Shown here one piece after another: positions 20,361 to 32,769 of a stretch of DNA of 64,000 nt (positions are counted from its first letter, which is position 1; each line of letters opens with the position of its first letter). The notes under the pieces were generated by a model, which saw nothing but the letters and a program-made list of their open reading frames with translations, had not been told where the DNA came from and made no database searches. Location: positions 1,093,259 through 1,157,258 of the forward strand of contig NW_006499207.1 of NCBI RefSeq assembly GCF_000471905.2, written 5' to 3'. This DNA is from Amborella trichopoda (Eukaryota; Streptophyta; Magnoliopsida; Amborellales; Amborellaceae). The position numbers and the translations under genes are program-made.

Positions 20361-22600
20361 GTGAAATGGGATGGGTTGCCCTGAAGAAAGCATTCTTAGA
20401 GAGGTGGTACTCCATTAACGAGGAGCCTACAGGTTAAGGCAAGGTCAGATGGGGAGTGCCATGTGGATGGTGATGCCTTGCGTGAGATATTTTTGTGTGA
20501 TCTGCTGAGGACGCCAGGTTGGTTGTATGGCTGCTTGAGATTTAACCATGATGCTTCATGAGCAACACCTGGCAGGTGAGGCATGAGAAGGCTTAAATGT
20601 CGCGGTCAATGAGATGACGCCTGGCCAAGCAGCCAGGCGGCATGGTGCTCAAGAAGCAGCAAGCTTTGATGAGCCTAAGTCCTTTAAAAAGGGACTAGGT
20701 AAGAGAGCGTGAGAGCAGCTTTTTCCCTTTTTTGTAACGAAGTTCCGTTTCTTGATGCTCCTTTGTGTGAAGGCAGCGTGGAGACTTCATTTTCTTTGAA
20801 GAACTTGACCGGTGAGCGATGCCTGCTGCGAGGGCTGACTACTTGATACCGCCGTTTCGGGTGTGTGCAGGCATTGGGCGTCTTTGTGAAGGTATTCACC
20901 CATGCGAAAGTGATGATGGACCCGTGACAGAGGGTGAGCTTGTTGCTCTGGAGCTCCTCTGTTTGTGCGGGACCCATAGTGTGAGGCTTGCGACCATGTA
21001 GAAGGCACTGAGGGCCACCCACCCTAAATCCCGACATACCTTTTTACGTATGATGGTAAATTGCAGGAGGGGGGCGGGCTAGCCCACGCGTTTGTCTGGC
21101 CCGGTGCCCTCATTGAGGGGCGCGTTGAAGGAGGAGGCACTCCCTGCCCTCTTCAAGTCTTACATGAAGAGATGGATGCAACCTCTTTGAAGGCACCACC
21201 ACCGTAAGTAGGCGATGAGACTCTCGAAGGGAAGGGATCCACTTCAGAACGTATGTACACATTCCTTTTGTGTTACGGATTGTATTGTAACAACAAACAT
21301 GTATTCCTTTTTTGTTCATGAAATGAAATCTCCCTTTGCATTGAATTCTCCTTTTTTTCCTTGTGTCGCTGTTTGATGCTCCTTTTTTTTTGTGGGTCGG
21401 TGCAGTCCTTATCCCTACTGATGATGGGAATAAGGAATGGCCGATGAAGTGCTCATTGTTCCCATGGGGCAATTGCTGCTTGTTGTGTGATGGTTGGGAT
21501 TCCCTCGCGGGTTTGCATCCCAACCCCTGGGGAATGCATCGTTGTCGATTTTCGCAAGTCCTCATTTTTTTTTTTTTTGGGTCCGTAGGGGGTCTTGTAT
21601 GTGGGGCGAGACAAGGATCAAAGTTCGCTTGCCCACGAAGCACAGTGGTGTAGGGGCGTGCCCTGGGCGCTCTAAGTGGGCCTGTGTTATAGGCAGGCCG
21701 AGTGGGGTTGGGTTGCATGCTTGAGTGGAGTTTGAACGGTGGTAGGCATGCCATTTTCGATGGGCCATATTGTGCATGCAAAGCAATTAATGCTAAGCGA
21801 GAGAGGCGGCATCAATGTTGTACGATGGTTCGATTACATGCCCTTAGTGCTTCCTCGGGACAGAGCATAATCTTTTGCACGTGCGGCATGTCGCTTCACG
21901 TGCTGTTTGTATGGCCGTACCTTCGAGGTGCGTGGTGCCTGCTCGTGTGACGCTTCAATTCGTATGCCAGTGGTGCTTCGGTGTCCCTCTTCTAATGCTT
22001 CGCTTCGTGTGCCACCAGCATTCCTTTGCGATAGGGGGGCGGGTCGCCCATTGATTGGCTCTTATGCTGTCAAGATTTATAAAAGGAGGGGTGGTTACTT
22101 TTTACTCTCACCCAGGGTCTGCATCCCAAGTAAGAGCAAACACCCTTTGTGCCTTTTTCTCAGGCCTTCTTTTGGCGTTCACCTCTTTTCGAAGCGGTAC
22201 TTTCGATGGTTGGCAGCAGGTTGCCTCCCCCCCCCCCCCCCCAAGTAATGCTGCTCGCTTGGGTCTGGTCACGTGGCTGGTGCGCCGTTTCTGATCTGAC
22301 CCTTTGGTTTTTTTTTTTTTTTTTAATAACCAAACGTGTGAAGGCGGAAGATTCACCGGCCTTGTCTCCACCCTGACGGTGCCACCGCTGCCGTCAGACT
22401 CCAAGGCTTCAAAGTTCGAGGTAGGAGGGTCCTTTCATGAACATTGTGTGACTCCTCCGGATGCTGAGCCGGGCCTTCAACCTTCGCTGGACCCACGATT
22501 TCAACGTTATCAATGTCAAGCTCCGGGGGCTCACTCCTGGGGCGAATGATTCGTGCTACCTCCAGGTTTTGCGCGAATGTCCCCTTTCCGACCTCAGAAG
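20361..22600. other. Unassigned GC-rich sequence inside the Gypsy relic
   Basis: ORFs on both strands are long for chance but have no recognisable domain, as expected of GC-rich DNA. The segment 20690-21340 has an LTR-like look on the plus strand (TTTAAAAAGGGAC near 20692, T-rich 3' end near 21250-21360), so a separate LTR fragment may be embedded. A 16-base C-run lies at 22227-22242. Confidence 0.35.
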
Positions 22601-22604
22601 AGAG

Positions 22605-22700
22605 CTTGAGGTCCCATCTGGGCATGGCCTTAAGTCCGTACAGGTCCCATCTGGGCATGGCCTTTAAGTCCGTACAGGTCCCATTTGGTAGTGGGGAAGG
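22605..22700. repeat. 36-bp tandem repeat, about 2.4 copies
   Basis: The unit AGGTCCCATCTGGGCATGGC plus CTTAAGTCCGTAC occurs twice in full and once in part. It is in the minus-strand ORF that appears to follow the Gypsy protease and creates a repeated MPRWDL peptide. Confidence 0.9.
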
Positions 22701-23025
22701 GGAAATTTTCATGTGAATGTCTTCCTCTCTTTCCACCTCCTCTTCCTCCATTACCTGGGCACGGTTAGGTAGAGTCAGATTCTGCTCCTCGGTTGTAGGT
22801 ACCGGGGTCTTGTCGGGCGAGCATGAGAGGTTGGTCGGGGGAGGCTGATCCACCCCTTGCTCCCAGGTGGCCAAGCCGAATCCCCAACAGGCTAGCCAAT
22901 AGATTTGGTACATTTCGGGAATCGAGCGTGTGGCAAGAATGTGCTAGAGGTTTTTCCTCGTTTGCCTCCCTTCTCGCAGTGTCAAGGAACAAGACCTTGG
23001 GGATTTGTAGGGTCTTACTCGATCT

Positions 23026-24201
23026 TCACTGGTGCAGCATAAAGGGCCGGTACTGATCGCTTTTGCCCCTTTTGATATGTAGCACCTTAGGTATCTGAGG
23101 TACCTTGAGGTGATTTGGAGGACTGCTGACCCGAAGGGTTAGGGGGTCATCCTGTTTTCTTAGTGAAGTCAGGATTTGTAACACCTTTAGGTCAGTGTTC
23201 AGTTCCTTTATGTCTGTCGACACCGTCCCTGCTTGAGGTAAGGAGGTGGGGATGAGCAAGATCTTTGTTCCCACAGTGTTGTGCATTGGCATAGGCGAAA
23301 GGGAGGAGGGGATGCGCAGAATCTTCATCCCTTCTGCGTTGTGAGTGGACATGGATGCTGACAAGCTTGATTCCGCAATTGCGCTACTGTCGAGCTCATT
23401 TAGAGCTTCTATTGGGAGAACTTCTTGTGTAGGATGGTAGTGAAAGAGTGCTTCGTGCTCATTCCCTAAATCTGGTTGTTCTTCCGATGACATGGGTAGG
23501 TTTTCGTCAATCAAGGTCAGAGGGACAAGTTTCCCCCATCTCTTTTCTTCCTGAAAGAGATGATGCAAAGACTTTGTCATGTCTTCGACATCTTTGTGAG
23601 AAGTCGAAGCGGTCTCCATTAGCATGGGATCAATCCGGGATTTTGCCGACAGTTCGAACCCCTGGGATTGCAACGAGTCCTCAAAATAATACTTTGTATC
23701 TGCATAGTGTGTTTCGACAATCGGGAATGGCCTCTTGTCAACGTAGACCACGTGTTGGCTCCCATCCCAACTGTATTAGACACACTGGTGAAGCATGGAT
23801 GGGACCACGCCATGCTCATGGAGCCAAGGGCGGCCTAACAAGATGTTGTATGAGGCATACGCGTGGATAACGTGAAAAAGGGTGGTGGCTTTCAGATCTC
23901 CGATCTTAAGCTTAAGCCATATTGTACCCGCCGGTTTCTCCTCTGCCTGTTTGAATCCTTGCGACGTCGGCCTCGATACTTGGGGGTGTTGGGGGTGTGC
24001 CCTGAGCCGGTAGGGCTCTAGACTGCCTTGGGGCCGTAGGTCAGTCGTGCGAGGTGTCGCGCCTTGTGCTTTGGTTGTGCGGCAGTGGGCGGTGTTGTGG
24101 GCCTCGTTCTTCTTTGCATCGTCCGACGGTTTGGATCTACTACACTTCGAGGCGGTAGCCCCCATCATCCGCTGTGAAAGCAAGACCCCTATTGGTTTCA
24201 T
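23026..24201 (-). pseudogene. Gypsy aspartic protease and downstream linker remnant
   Basis: Two minus-strand frames join end to end. The first (23776-24201) contains GTIWLKLKIGDLKATTLFHVI followed by YNILLGRPWLHEHGVVPS and LHQC, the characteristic C-terminal half of the plant Ty3/Gypsy protease. A stop codon (TAA, near 23777) replaces a residue after LHQCV. The second frame (23026-23751) goes on with HVVYVDKRPFPIVETHYADTKYYFED, the conserved linker seen between protease and RT in Tat/Ogre-type elements. It then loses similarity and contains a ~65-bp internal repeat (23220-23360). The catalytic DTG half of the protease is not recognisable upstream. RT should follow on the left but does not. 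Active relatives use the protease to cut the gag-pol polyprotein. Confidence 0.75.
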
Positions 24202-25850
24202 AGGTCATGATGAACTTTATTTCAAAACGAAAAGCGGCTATTATCTCCTTCCCGACTAGCCCGCTCAGTTGATATGTGGACGGAGCTGATCAAATCTGAC
24301 AAGGTGAGGTACTCAGGAAGGGGGAGTTCCAGAAGCTATGCCCTCTTTCCTCGGTCCTCGCATCAAGAGTCAGCATGTGCTCACACAGAGCAGGAAGCAG
24401 AGAGGATGGTGCTCAGAGGGAACTTCTTCGAGTACCACGTAGTGAGTGGTACAGGAGTGATGGACAGAGTAATGAATGCTTGTCTCTCTCCGCGGCTGGG
24501 AGTTTCCTCGAACCTGCATGTGTGTGCATGATCCATAGGGGTGTCTGGGGTGGCCACAAGACCAGTCCCTTGTATGGTGAGGGGCCGCGTGCATGTGAAA
24601 ATCGCTTGTTTAGTTGGTGAGGCCAAGTCTCCCGGATGCACGTGCGTTTGCTCAGGGGACTTCCAATTGTCTCAGAAATCGCATGTCGGTCGGGGGTTGG
24701 CCCTTAAGCTGCCCTGAGCCGTAGAGTTGACATGCATGATGCGTGTGGCTTCAGAGCCACCAACATTGCACCCAGGTCGAGGGCGACCAGAAGCAATTTG
24801 CGAGACCGGGGTAGGCTGCCACCTGCCCCGATTCATTATTGCAGTGGTCAAGCCTGCTTAGATGCCTCGATCTCGCCTCCCCAGATCTAAGTGAACAGGT
24901 GACATGTGTCTTAGGTTCGAAAGTCCAGGGACCTGAGATCGCTCTCTCGATAACCTTGTTCACAGAATAAGGGCAGGTGTCCAACTAGTGAGAGATGAAT
25001 TTTCGATGTGAGGTGGGGACCAACCTCACCTTGGTCCATGACTTACTCAAGCTGACTCGCACGGGCGCCCCCTTAAATCACGATGGAAAACCCCAGCTGC
25101 TTCAGCTGGTTCGGAATCGCCTCACTTGACCTGCAATCTCCTTGCTTTCTGCACAACACTATCATGGTTAATTTGCAAGACAAGTGGGTCGAAGGACCCA
25201 CCCTTGTCTTAGGGCAATGCACATTCATATGGCAGAGAAGAAGAGAAATTAAGGTGATAAAGAAGATGGTTCGAATAAAGAAAGAAAAGAGAAGAGAGCT
25301 TGACAAGGGGACGAGGCTAGCATGATAGCTGGACCAGTGCAGTGACTGACTCGGAGTGGTAGTAAGACGGGCAAGGTAACTCATACTTGTGCGACAGCAA
25401 TACTACTCGAAACCAAGGTCGATATGATTGTCCAAATCTGGTGTGGTAGTCAAGACCAGCACGACGGCAATACTGCTCGACAGGCAAACCGCTAAGGTGT
25501 TGCCAGACTAAGTCTACCTTTAGTCAAGTGAGAAGAGAGGAAGAGAAAAGAAAAGAGAGCAAAAAAGAATCCACGAGACAACGAAGAAAGAAAGGTCCCG
25601 ACGGCAATAAGTATCGCCACCCACAGTCGTGGAGTAATAGTGTCACGGCCCTTGGGCGGCGCTGGACACTGGTGCTCAGGTCTAGAGGGTGAGTAGTGAA
25701 CTACAGATGGTGCTAGGCATCGTTGTTGGCAACACAAGAAGGCAGCACACCCCTTCGTGGGTGGTGATAGCTTCTTGTGAAGCGTGCGGCAATAGCCACT
25801 TGTGAAACGCGCGACGATAGTTCCTTTTGAGGCACGTGGCTATAGGCGTG
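24202..25850. other. Unassigned sequence where Gypsy gag is expected
   Basis: On the minus strand this would be the gag region, but no gag domain or zinc knuckle can be read. ORFs are shorter than 105 codons and in shifting frames. Confidence 0.35.
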
Positions 25851-26200
25851 GGACGTAAGAGAGACTTGCAGACTGCGATAGGCACCGAGTGCATGAAAGA
25901 AACTTGCAGACGGCGATGGGCACTGAGCACACGAAATAATCTTGCGGATGGCGATAGGTATTGCCGCGACCCTTCGTGGGCGACGATAGGCAAAAGGTGC
26001 AAGGGAGAAGCTCATGGAAAGTGATAAGCATTACCACGACCCTTCGTGGGCGACGATAGGCATCGTCGTCTATGATAGGTGTGCACTTGTGGTTATCGAT
26101 AGGCATCGTCGTCTACGCTTACGAGGGACGTCGAAGTCATACCTGTGGACGGTGATGAGCAGTGCCGTCTGCGAGCCTTGCTAAGAGATATAGACGAATG
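25851..26200. repeat. Imperfect tandem repeat, GCGATAGGCAxxGxCG units
   Basis: Units such as AGACTTGCAGACTGCGATAGGCAC, CTTCGTGGGCGACGATAGGCA and CATCGTCGTCTA recur every 40-90 bases. The repeat order is irregular. No coding interpretation. Confidence 0.75.
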
Positions 26201-28235
26201 AAGAGAGGGAGAAAGAAGCTCGCACATGGCGCTGCAATCACCATGCACGACCTGTGAAACCACATGAGGAGAAAATAAAGAAAGAGGCATGCATCGCACT
26301 GCCACTATCGTGCATAGCCTCTAAGAAAAGTTCAGATGAAGAAGAAGGAGAAGAGAGAAGAAGAGAGGAAAGGAGAAGAGAAAGACAGAGATTTACCTTA
26401 ATTCTAGGGGTACCCAAAAGCTTCTCTCTCCTTCCTCTTTCTCTCAAGATGTAACTCAACAATGAGAAAAGATGAAGATGTTATTAAGCAAAGTTCCGTC
26501 CTCATACAATGGTAGTATACATATAGAGTTTTACCCAAACAAGGGTGAATTGATCAAAATTAAACCTAATTGCTGAAAATTATAATTTAATTGAATTAAA
26601 GAAATTATAAAAATGGGTGCAAAATTATTGTTTTGTCCCTACCTAACAATTGAAAAAATTCCAAAACAGTCTTTGTTACTGCCCTAGAACGTGCGTGATC
26701 TTTCATGGATGATCTAGGGTTCCTCTGGTGCCTGTTTTTTCGAAAGATAATTGTTTTCTCGTAGGGTGCGGCATGGCGATCGATTTGATACCAACTTCGA
26801 GTCAAGGATCGTGTTTTTAGGCCACTATCATACGACTTGAAATTTGGATGAATCTTGGAAATTTCGGACTGATAGTGTGCTCGTTTCTTGATGTTTTTTC
26901 TGTAATTTCTTCACTGGATCACACTGAGCATGCCGTCACGTTCGCGTGGCAACAAACACAGATGTCGTGCTCGGATGAAGATTTCGTAACTTTTGAGTTT
27001 TGCTGGAATTTGGAATTTTGGCATTATAATTTGCAGTCAGTTTATTGGCTTTCTGTGTGAAATCTGATCGTTCATCATGTGTGAAGTTAAGACCAGCGAG
27101 AGCCATAGACCTGACGCGCGCGGTGGAATTGGTCTCATATCAATCGGGTGTGTAAAGATCGTGATTTGGCCGCTCAAGCGAGGTGTATCGCTGTTAAGTT
27201 TCCTGCAATGTTTTTAACGGATTAGCAACTTCTCTCTAGCTTTTCTTCGTGCTCGAGCATCGTGGCAGGGCGTGCCATATATCGAAACGCTCATCTCGAC
27301 GATATGAACATCCTCACAAAATTTGAGCATGATCCGACTTGGAACAAGTGAGATATGGGTCTCCAAAATAACTACCCGAAATTGTGAAAACAGTCTCCAT
27401 TAATGGTGACTTGGTGCAGTGAGGCCGCACGGGAATAGTGTGTGGCCTACCCCTTTTTAGTCTTGTACCCATAACTTTGTCGTAAAGTGCCCTATTAAGC
27501 TGAAATCCATAGGGGTTTTCGACCTTGTCGAATCCAATGGAGGTGGTCCCACAACAGTTTGACACACCAACAATATAGTTCTAGTTACGGGGTCCATTTC
27601 ATGGTGCAGAGGCTAATTCTATCAAAAATGCTTCTCAGTCTGCACTGCCTTAAACATGTTGGAATGCGACAAAACTTGGCAGGAGACTTTTAGGAGTCTT
27701 TATGAAGATCTTGACCTGTTCTGGGGCCATTCTAAGACTATTGAAATTTCCACTATTTGTCGAGCTTTATTGATCGACTTTTCTCTTTTATTCCGGATCA
27801 GGGACTCATGGTACTGGAAAAATATCTTCAAACAGCATGCCCCACCGAATGTTGTGCTTTGAGAGAAGCGAGAAGGACAACATTCAAAAAATTTCTTCTG
27901 GCTTTATTTCTTTTTTCTTCCTAGTCACAGGACCACATGAACACCAAGGAGATCCACACAACGTTGTAACTAGGATGCTTAGACGTTTGGATGTAATGAT
28001 TAGGTCCATCTGTGGAGACTTTAGGGAGAGAAGAGACTTTTGAGGGATCTTTTCAAATTCCTCACCCTCAAGGGACTATTTGCAATTCTGGCAGCTGAGG
28101 ATTTTATGCGGACCTTGTTGGTTAGAATCAAGCTTATCGGGAGGACAATTGCTATGAGCCTTTGGTCGACATTGTTTGCTACTACACTAGGTTTTCTTTT
28201 AACAATCAGGGTACCTTTGTGGGTCCCATCATGCA
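26201..28235. other. Unassigned sequence in the Gypsy relic
   Basis: This includes GA-rich stretches (26310-26400) and AT-richer sequence (26450-26650). At 26787-26794 the minus strand reads TTGGTATC, a partial Met-tRNA primer-site match that could mark a small Copia or LTR fragment, but the flanks do not support it. No genes recognised. Confidence 0.3.
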
Positions 28236-28435
28236 AGGTCTAATAGGGGGCTTTTTGTTGGCATGTCCCGAAAGTCTGAGCTTGGCGACTAGGGAGGGAT
28301 TTTGGCGACGCGGCCTCGTGGGCCCCATCATGTCGGGTCCAGTGAGGGGCCTTTTTATTGGCCTGTCCTGAAGATATGGGTAGTCGGCTAAAGAAGGTTT
28401 TTGGTGACGTGACCTCATGACGAGGTATCATCCTG
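28226..28435. repeat. About 105-bp tandem duplication
   Basis: The segment from GGGTCCCATCATGCAAGG at 28219 is repeated from GGGCCCCATCATGTCGGG at 28320. Both copies run through a GGGGCTTTTTGTTGGC / GGGGCCTTTTTATTGGC block and GGCGAC/GGTGACGTGACCTC. Divergence is moderate. Confidence 0.8.
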
Positions 28436-28789
28436 AGTCTCTAGCAGGTTGGGCCCTAGATCTTTCGGTCATCGTCCTCACCCTCAAGGAATCTTTTTTA
28501 TTTTGGAGGGACTTATTATTCATCACCCGCACCCTCAAGGACTCTTTTTGTTTTTGGTGTTTGGGAGATCTTGTGAGGCTCTTACTCCCGGGTGAGCCAT
28601 CTTGTGTTTTGAGATTGGATCCTGACAGCTGAGGATTTTGCGTAGACCTTATTAGCCAGAATTACGCATGTTTGGCAATTGGGTGCTGGCTGAGACTGTG
28701 ATGTTGCGTTAACCTACTTTTTGTTAGTCCAAGCGCCCTTTTCGGGTTTTCACCTGGACCGGAGAAGTGGTGTCATAAAGTCAGTTTTT

Positions 28790-29060
28790 ACCAACCTCTT
28801 TTATTTTGGGGCTCTTTTACATATGACCTTATGGCCATGTCCACCCTTTTCATCCGTTTTAGCTCATGGCGCCCTTTTCGGGTTTTCACGAAACTCTTTT
28901 ACTCATGGTTTCGTGAACATGTTGTCGGTCATTTTTACTCATGGTGTTCCCTTGTTCAGGTATACACATGCCCGTTTATCTTTTTTTTGTGAAAGCATGT
29001 TTAGGGTCATGCCTTCGGGACCTATGCGAAGCCTTTTAGCGTCATGCGGCCAGGATGTGC
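28790..29060. repeat. Direct repeat of 19511-19760
   Basis: This is the second copy of the ACTCATGGCGCCC-type block described at 19511, with the same block order (CTCATGGCGCCCTTTT, TTTTACTCATGGTTTCGTG, TTTTTACTCATGGTGTTCCC). Confidence 0.7.
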
Positions 29061-29439
29061 ACTACAGTTTAGGGTCATATAGCTGGACCATGGTGGAGAT
29101 GGATGGCAGTCTGTGGAGGCCATCGAGTGAGTATGGTGGTGGTTTCGACTCACTTTTTGAGGGGATGGCACAAGGATACCTATGAAAAATGGATGACGTA
29201 TGAATGATGGGTGAAAAGTGGTGACCCATTAGCTGACAGCAAGTATGGATGATGGAATGGTTCACCTTTTTGTGAGCATAGGTGAAACGCACTGGGAAAT
29301 GATGGATGGTAATAATGAAGTGAATGAATTCACTGGGGAGGTGGTGCGCACACAAACAGGTCGGTTAGGGAAGGCGTGCGCGAAGATGCACATAAAGGGT
29401 GTGTGCACATGTGTGGGGGCATCTTTAAGGTCATGCCCC

Positions 29440-29650
29440 CTTGCCCTGTGCAAAGCAGTTTAATGTCATGCGGCCAAGACGTGCACTTTGGTTTAAGGTC
29501 ATGTAGCTTGGACCTTGGTTATGCAGTTTAAGGTCATGCAACTAGGACCATGCAGTTTAAGGTCGTGCAACTAGACCTCTACTATAATTTAAAGTCATAT
29601 AGTTTGGACCATGCAGTCTAGGGTCGTGCACCTAGACCTTTTAGGTGGGT
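29440..29650. repeat. Short tandem repeat, TTTAAGGTCATGCAxCTxGGACC units
   Basis: Six to seven imperfect units of 22-35 bases. The motif (T)TTAAGGTC(A/G)TGCA followed by ACTAGACC or GCTTGGACC is repeated in line. Confidence 0.85.
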
Positions 29651-29679
29651 CGCCATGTAGGTGATACTCCATGGGGAAT

Positions 29680-30080
29680 AGGTCTGTGGATAACAATCTG
29701 AGTCCCTTGGGGATAAAAATGGATAAAACTAGCAAGAGGTTTAGATAAAGAGGCAGACTTCACTAGGGATTAGGGGACAAGTATGACTCCCTAAGGTGAA
29801 AGATGGAACTCCATGACTCATGGAAAGTAACCCGACTCTTGGGGATAGGATAGCTTGGTGCACGACTGAATCACAGGAGATTAAATGGGTAAGCACGACT
29901 CTATGGGGATAATGAGCAATGGTATGCCTATAACTCTGCTGAGAATGACAGATTGGAGCACAGATGCAACCCCATGGGGATTGAAAAGGTAAGAATGACT
30001 TTAACTCCTTAGGGTAGTGGGTTGCAATACGGATGTGACTCCTACTGGTGATGAGGGACAGTGGCTCACCTGTGGAGTCT
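29680..30080. repeat. Diffuse repeat, GACTCC..GGGGAT units
   Basis: The motif family GACTCCxTxxGGGGAT(A/T) plus GxAAGxATGACT recurs at irregular 35-60-base spacing. Likely an old minisatellite of the Gypsy leader. Confidence 0.6.
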
Positions 30081-30870
30081 TGAGAGTAAGCATGCACTTT
30101 AAGATTTTCTTTATAACGAGTTAGGTCAAAACCCTGATCTTTACTTGTAATGGGTTGCTCGGGTAGGCTTTCCTTAGTTGTGTGTGAACCTACTCGCCCA
30201 CTAACTGGTTGATTACCAAGACTGAAATGTTGGGTTGCTATATGACCATCGGGTTTCATACGACTGAGATCGGTTGACTCAGAGATTTAGGTGGGGCCTT
30301 ATTCTTGTCGTGCCGACTGGATTTGAGGTTAACCCTATGTCTTGGAGGATTGTCCCTGGCTTGACCCCTTGACTATTCAGGGTATGACAAACCTTATTAA
30401 CATGTTCGCTCGTGACTTTTAAAGATTAGACTTGAAGGCGACTTGGACGGCTAGGTTTGGTTCCATGCGGTTCGAGAGTCAGCTCACTGACACGAGTGCT
30501 ATGGATGATTTGTGAGGGAGCATTGTGACGGTGCCTCTAGCACTGACTAGGTTCTCTGGATCTAGACTGAGCTGGGGCCATAGGGTTGGACCTTGCTCTG
30601 CTATGATCTTGGGTCATGATTCATAGACTTGGAGAGATCTAAACTTGACGTCTAAAGGTGGACCCAGTCTGACTCTAGGGGCAAAACATTAACTGAGACC
30701 TAGGCTATGACTAGACTGGAAGAAACTTGCTAAACTTAATGGGTCTTAGTTTAGACCCTGAACTAGGGTAAGTCTAGTCTAGCTCTAAAGACAACTCTAT
30801 GCTTAGACCTATGCTAGAACCTAGACTTAGATCTAGACTAAATGGGTACGAGTCTCGGCTCGGACAAAGA
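30081..30870. other. Unassigned leader sequence
   Basis: No open frame or repeat boundary recognised. The right part (30640-30870) starts to show the CTAGACT/CTAGACC words typical of the repeat that follows. Confidence 0.3.
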
Positions 30871-31330
30871 GTGGGTCTGGGTTCAGACCAAATGTGAACT
30901 TGGTTCAGACCAAGTGTGAACCTGGTTTCAGACCTGGACTGAGCCAGATGCAAGCCTAGACTTGGACTTAGAGGGTTATGAAACTCAGACCAGGTATGGA
31001 CCTGGACTGGATCAAAGTTGATTTAGGCACAAGCCCTAAGCATGGACCAAGGGGGGCCCTAGGTTCGACCCAAGGTGTGAACCTAGTTCGGACATGGGCT
31101 AAGCTGAGTACAAGCTTGGACTTGGACCCAGAGAGTTTTGATGATCAGCCCCGATATGGCCCCTGACTAGATCAAGGATGAATTAGGAACAAGCCTTCGA
31201 CTCGAACCAAGAGGGGACCTAAGTTCAGACCAAGGAGAAATCTAGTTTGAACCTGGGCTAAGCTAGGTACAAGCCTGGACTTGGACCCAGACGGTTCAGC
31301 TTGGACCAAAAGCGAGTCCGAACTGAGATC
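30871..31330. repeat. About 165-bp tandem repeat, 2.5 copies
   Basis: The block GATGCAAGCCTAGACTTGGA ... GACCAGGTATGGACCTGGACTGGATCAAAG ... GGCACAAGCC recurs at about 31110 and 31270 (GTACAAGCTTGGACTTGGACC and GTACAAGCCTGGACTTGGACC). Copies differ by several substitutions. Confidence 0.8.
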
Positions 31331-32749
31331 TAAGATTAATCAGCCATAAATAAGCAAGCAAGCACACAAAAAATTTTGACCTAGTATTATAGGTAATCTT
31401 GGCTTGAGAGTGGGTTCTTAACTATTGAAATGCTGCTAGGCTGATATAGGTCCCCACATAGGTCCTGGCCTCTTGTTATAGGATGTTCACCAGGTCCTAC
31501 TATACACGGAGTTGCTTTGAGGCAAAGGATTACAGAGGGGTACTCACTAAAGTTACGTGAATCCCATCCGCCTCAACTCTCAAAGCTAGGTTTCTTGGGC
31601 ACTCCTGGTCCGGTGTGTGCTAGAGTGTGTAAAGAAGCACACAATTAAAATAAAGTCAAGCACACAATGCACACAAAACAAGAAAGGAAATAAGTGAGCG
31701 CTCAGCACTAATCGTGCCTAGCGAGGCGCTCTTCGAGGCAAAACTCACTCGAAGCACACTATAGATGGAGGGGTAAGCAACCCCTAAGAAGGTAAAGTCA
31801 GAATAATGAGACCAGGCACAGTTCGTGCTAAGTCGAGCGCAGCCCGAGTCGAGGGTGACTTGAACAGGACATGGTTCAGGGAGGCTACAAGCAGCCCTCG
31901 ATATTTTTTTTATATATATTTTATCTTTTTTAACTTTGATGAAACACAGTTAAACTAAGCATGGTGAAAGCAGAGAAAACGTGATTTCAGTCAAAATTAA
32001 CAAAATAAAAATAAAATACAAAAGTCAAAAACAACACATACCTATCTGACGCAATATAATTTTTTTTATTTTTAAAAAAATAATTTTAAGTCAAAACCTG
32101 GTCAACAGGGAGCCAAAGTCCCTGGAATAGGCAAGTGGGGTCCCAGAACTTTTTTGGGACACTTGCAATTGGGCGACACAAGTGGTGTTGCCCGGGTGGC
32201 ACTACTGGTGTCGCCCTTGCAAGGTGGGCGACACTGTTAGTGTCGCAAAAAAAAAATATTATTTTTTATTATTTTCCTGTTAATCGTGATGAAATAATAC
32301 TACTTTAAACTTGGAAGAAGCAGGAAAAAAATATATTTATGATGAAATAAATTAAAACAAAGTAAACAAGAAAAAGTAGATATAAAAGATTTGTAACAAC
32401 TAAAATATTTTTTTGGTATTTTTAAAAAATTATTTTGCTTTGAAATTTATTGAGCAGTCACAAGAGAGTCCCAGGACCCAGCCTGCAAATTTTCAAAAAA
32501 AATTGACCTAGGCGATGTGGGGCACTAGAGGGTGTGTCGCCCTGGACTTGGGCTGCACCCCCTGTGTCACCGAGGCGGCACGCCTCGTGTCACCCGGGCG
32601 GCACGCCTCATTCGCACAAGGAAAATAGGGTTTCAGAGCACCAAAACCCTAGGTCCTTGTCACAGTTAGGTTTTGGACCCTTTTTGGACTGAAAACAGTG
32701 AAAAATAGTGAACAAAAATCATAATTTGGCGCTTAGATCAAGCTCGAAA
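31331..32749. other. Gypsy 5' leader, non-coding
   Basis: On the minus strand this lies directly after the primer site. It is AT-rich with inserted GC blocks based on GGGCGACAC/GTGTCGCCC (32173-32245 and 32515-32610), which also occur at 33440-33510 in the LTR-like region. These can form hairpins such as GGTGGCACTACTGGTGTCGCC. Confidence 0.45.
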
Positions 32750-32769
32750 TTCCCCACGGTGGGCACCAA
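32750..32769 (-). other. Gypsy LTR/leader junction (primer-site region)
   Basis: On the minus strand the sequence reads TTTGGTGCCCACCGTGGGG immediately after ...AAACAG. This TGGxGCCCACCGTGGGG junction recurs just downstream of the 5' LTR in many plant Ty3/Gypsy elements. It fixes the element's orientation. I did not match it to a particular tRNA. Confidence 0.7.

Noticed and set aside
19827..20393. Minus-strand proline/histidine-rich ORF of 188 codons
   Set aside because: It reads the G-rich tandem repeat backwards. Composition and repeat period explain it.
21110..21781. Minus-strand ORF of 223 codons
   Set aside because: GC-rich DNA with overlapping ORFs on both strands. No domain, no family similarity I recognise, and no continuation of the Gypsy reading frame.
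26783..26794. Partial Met-tRNA primer-site match on the minus strand
   Set aside because: Only about eight bases match, and there is no LTR edge or gag beside it.
29741..30259. Minus-strand ORF of 172 codons considered as a Gypsy gag or extra ORF
   Set aside because: No gag motif or zinc knuckle, and it overlaps the diffuse GACTCC repeat, so chance openness is likely.
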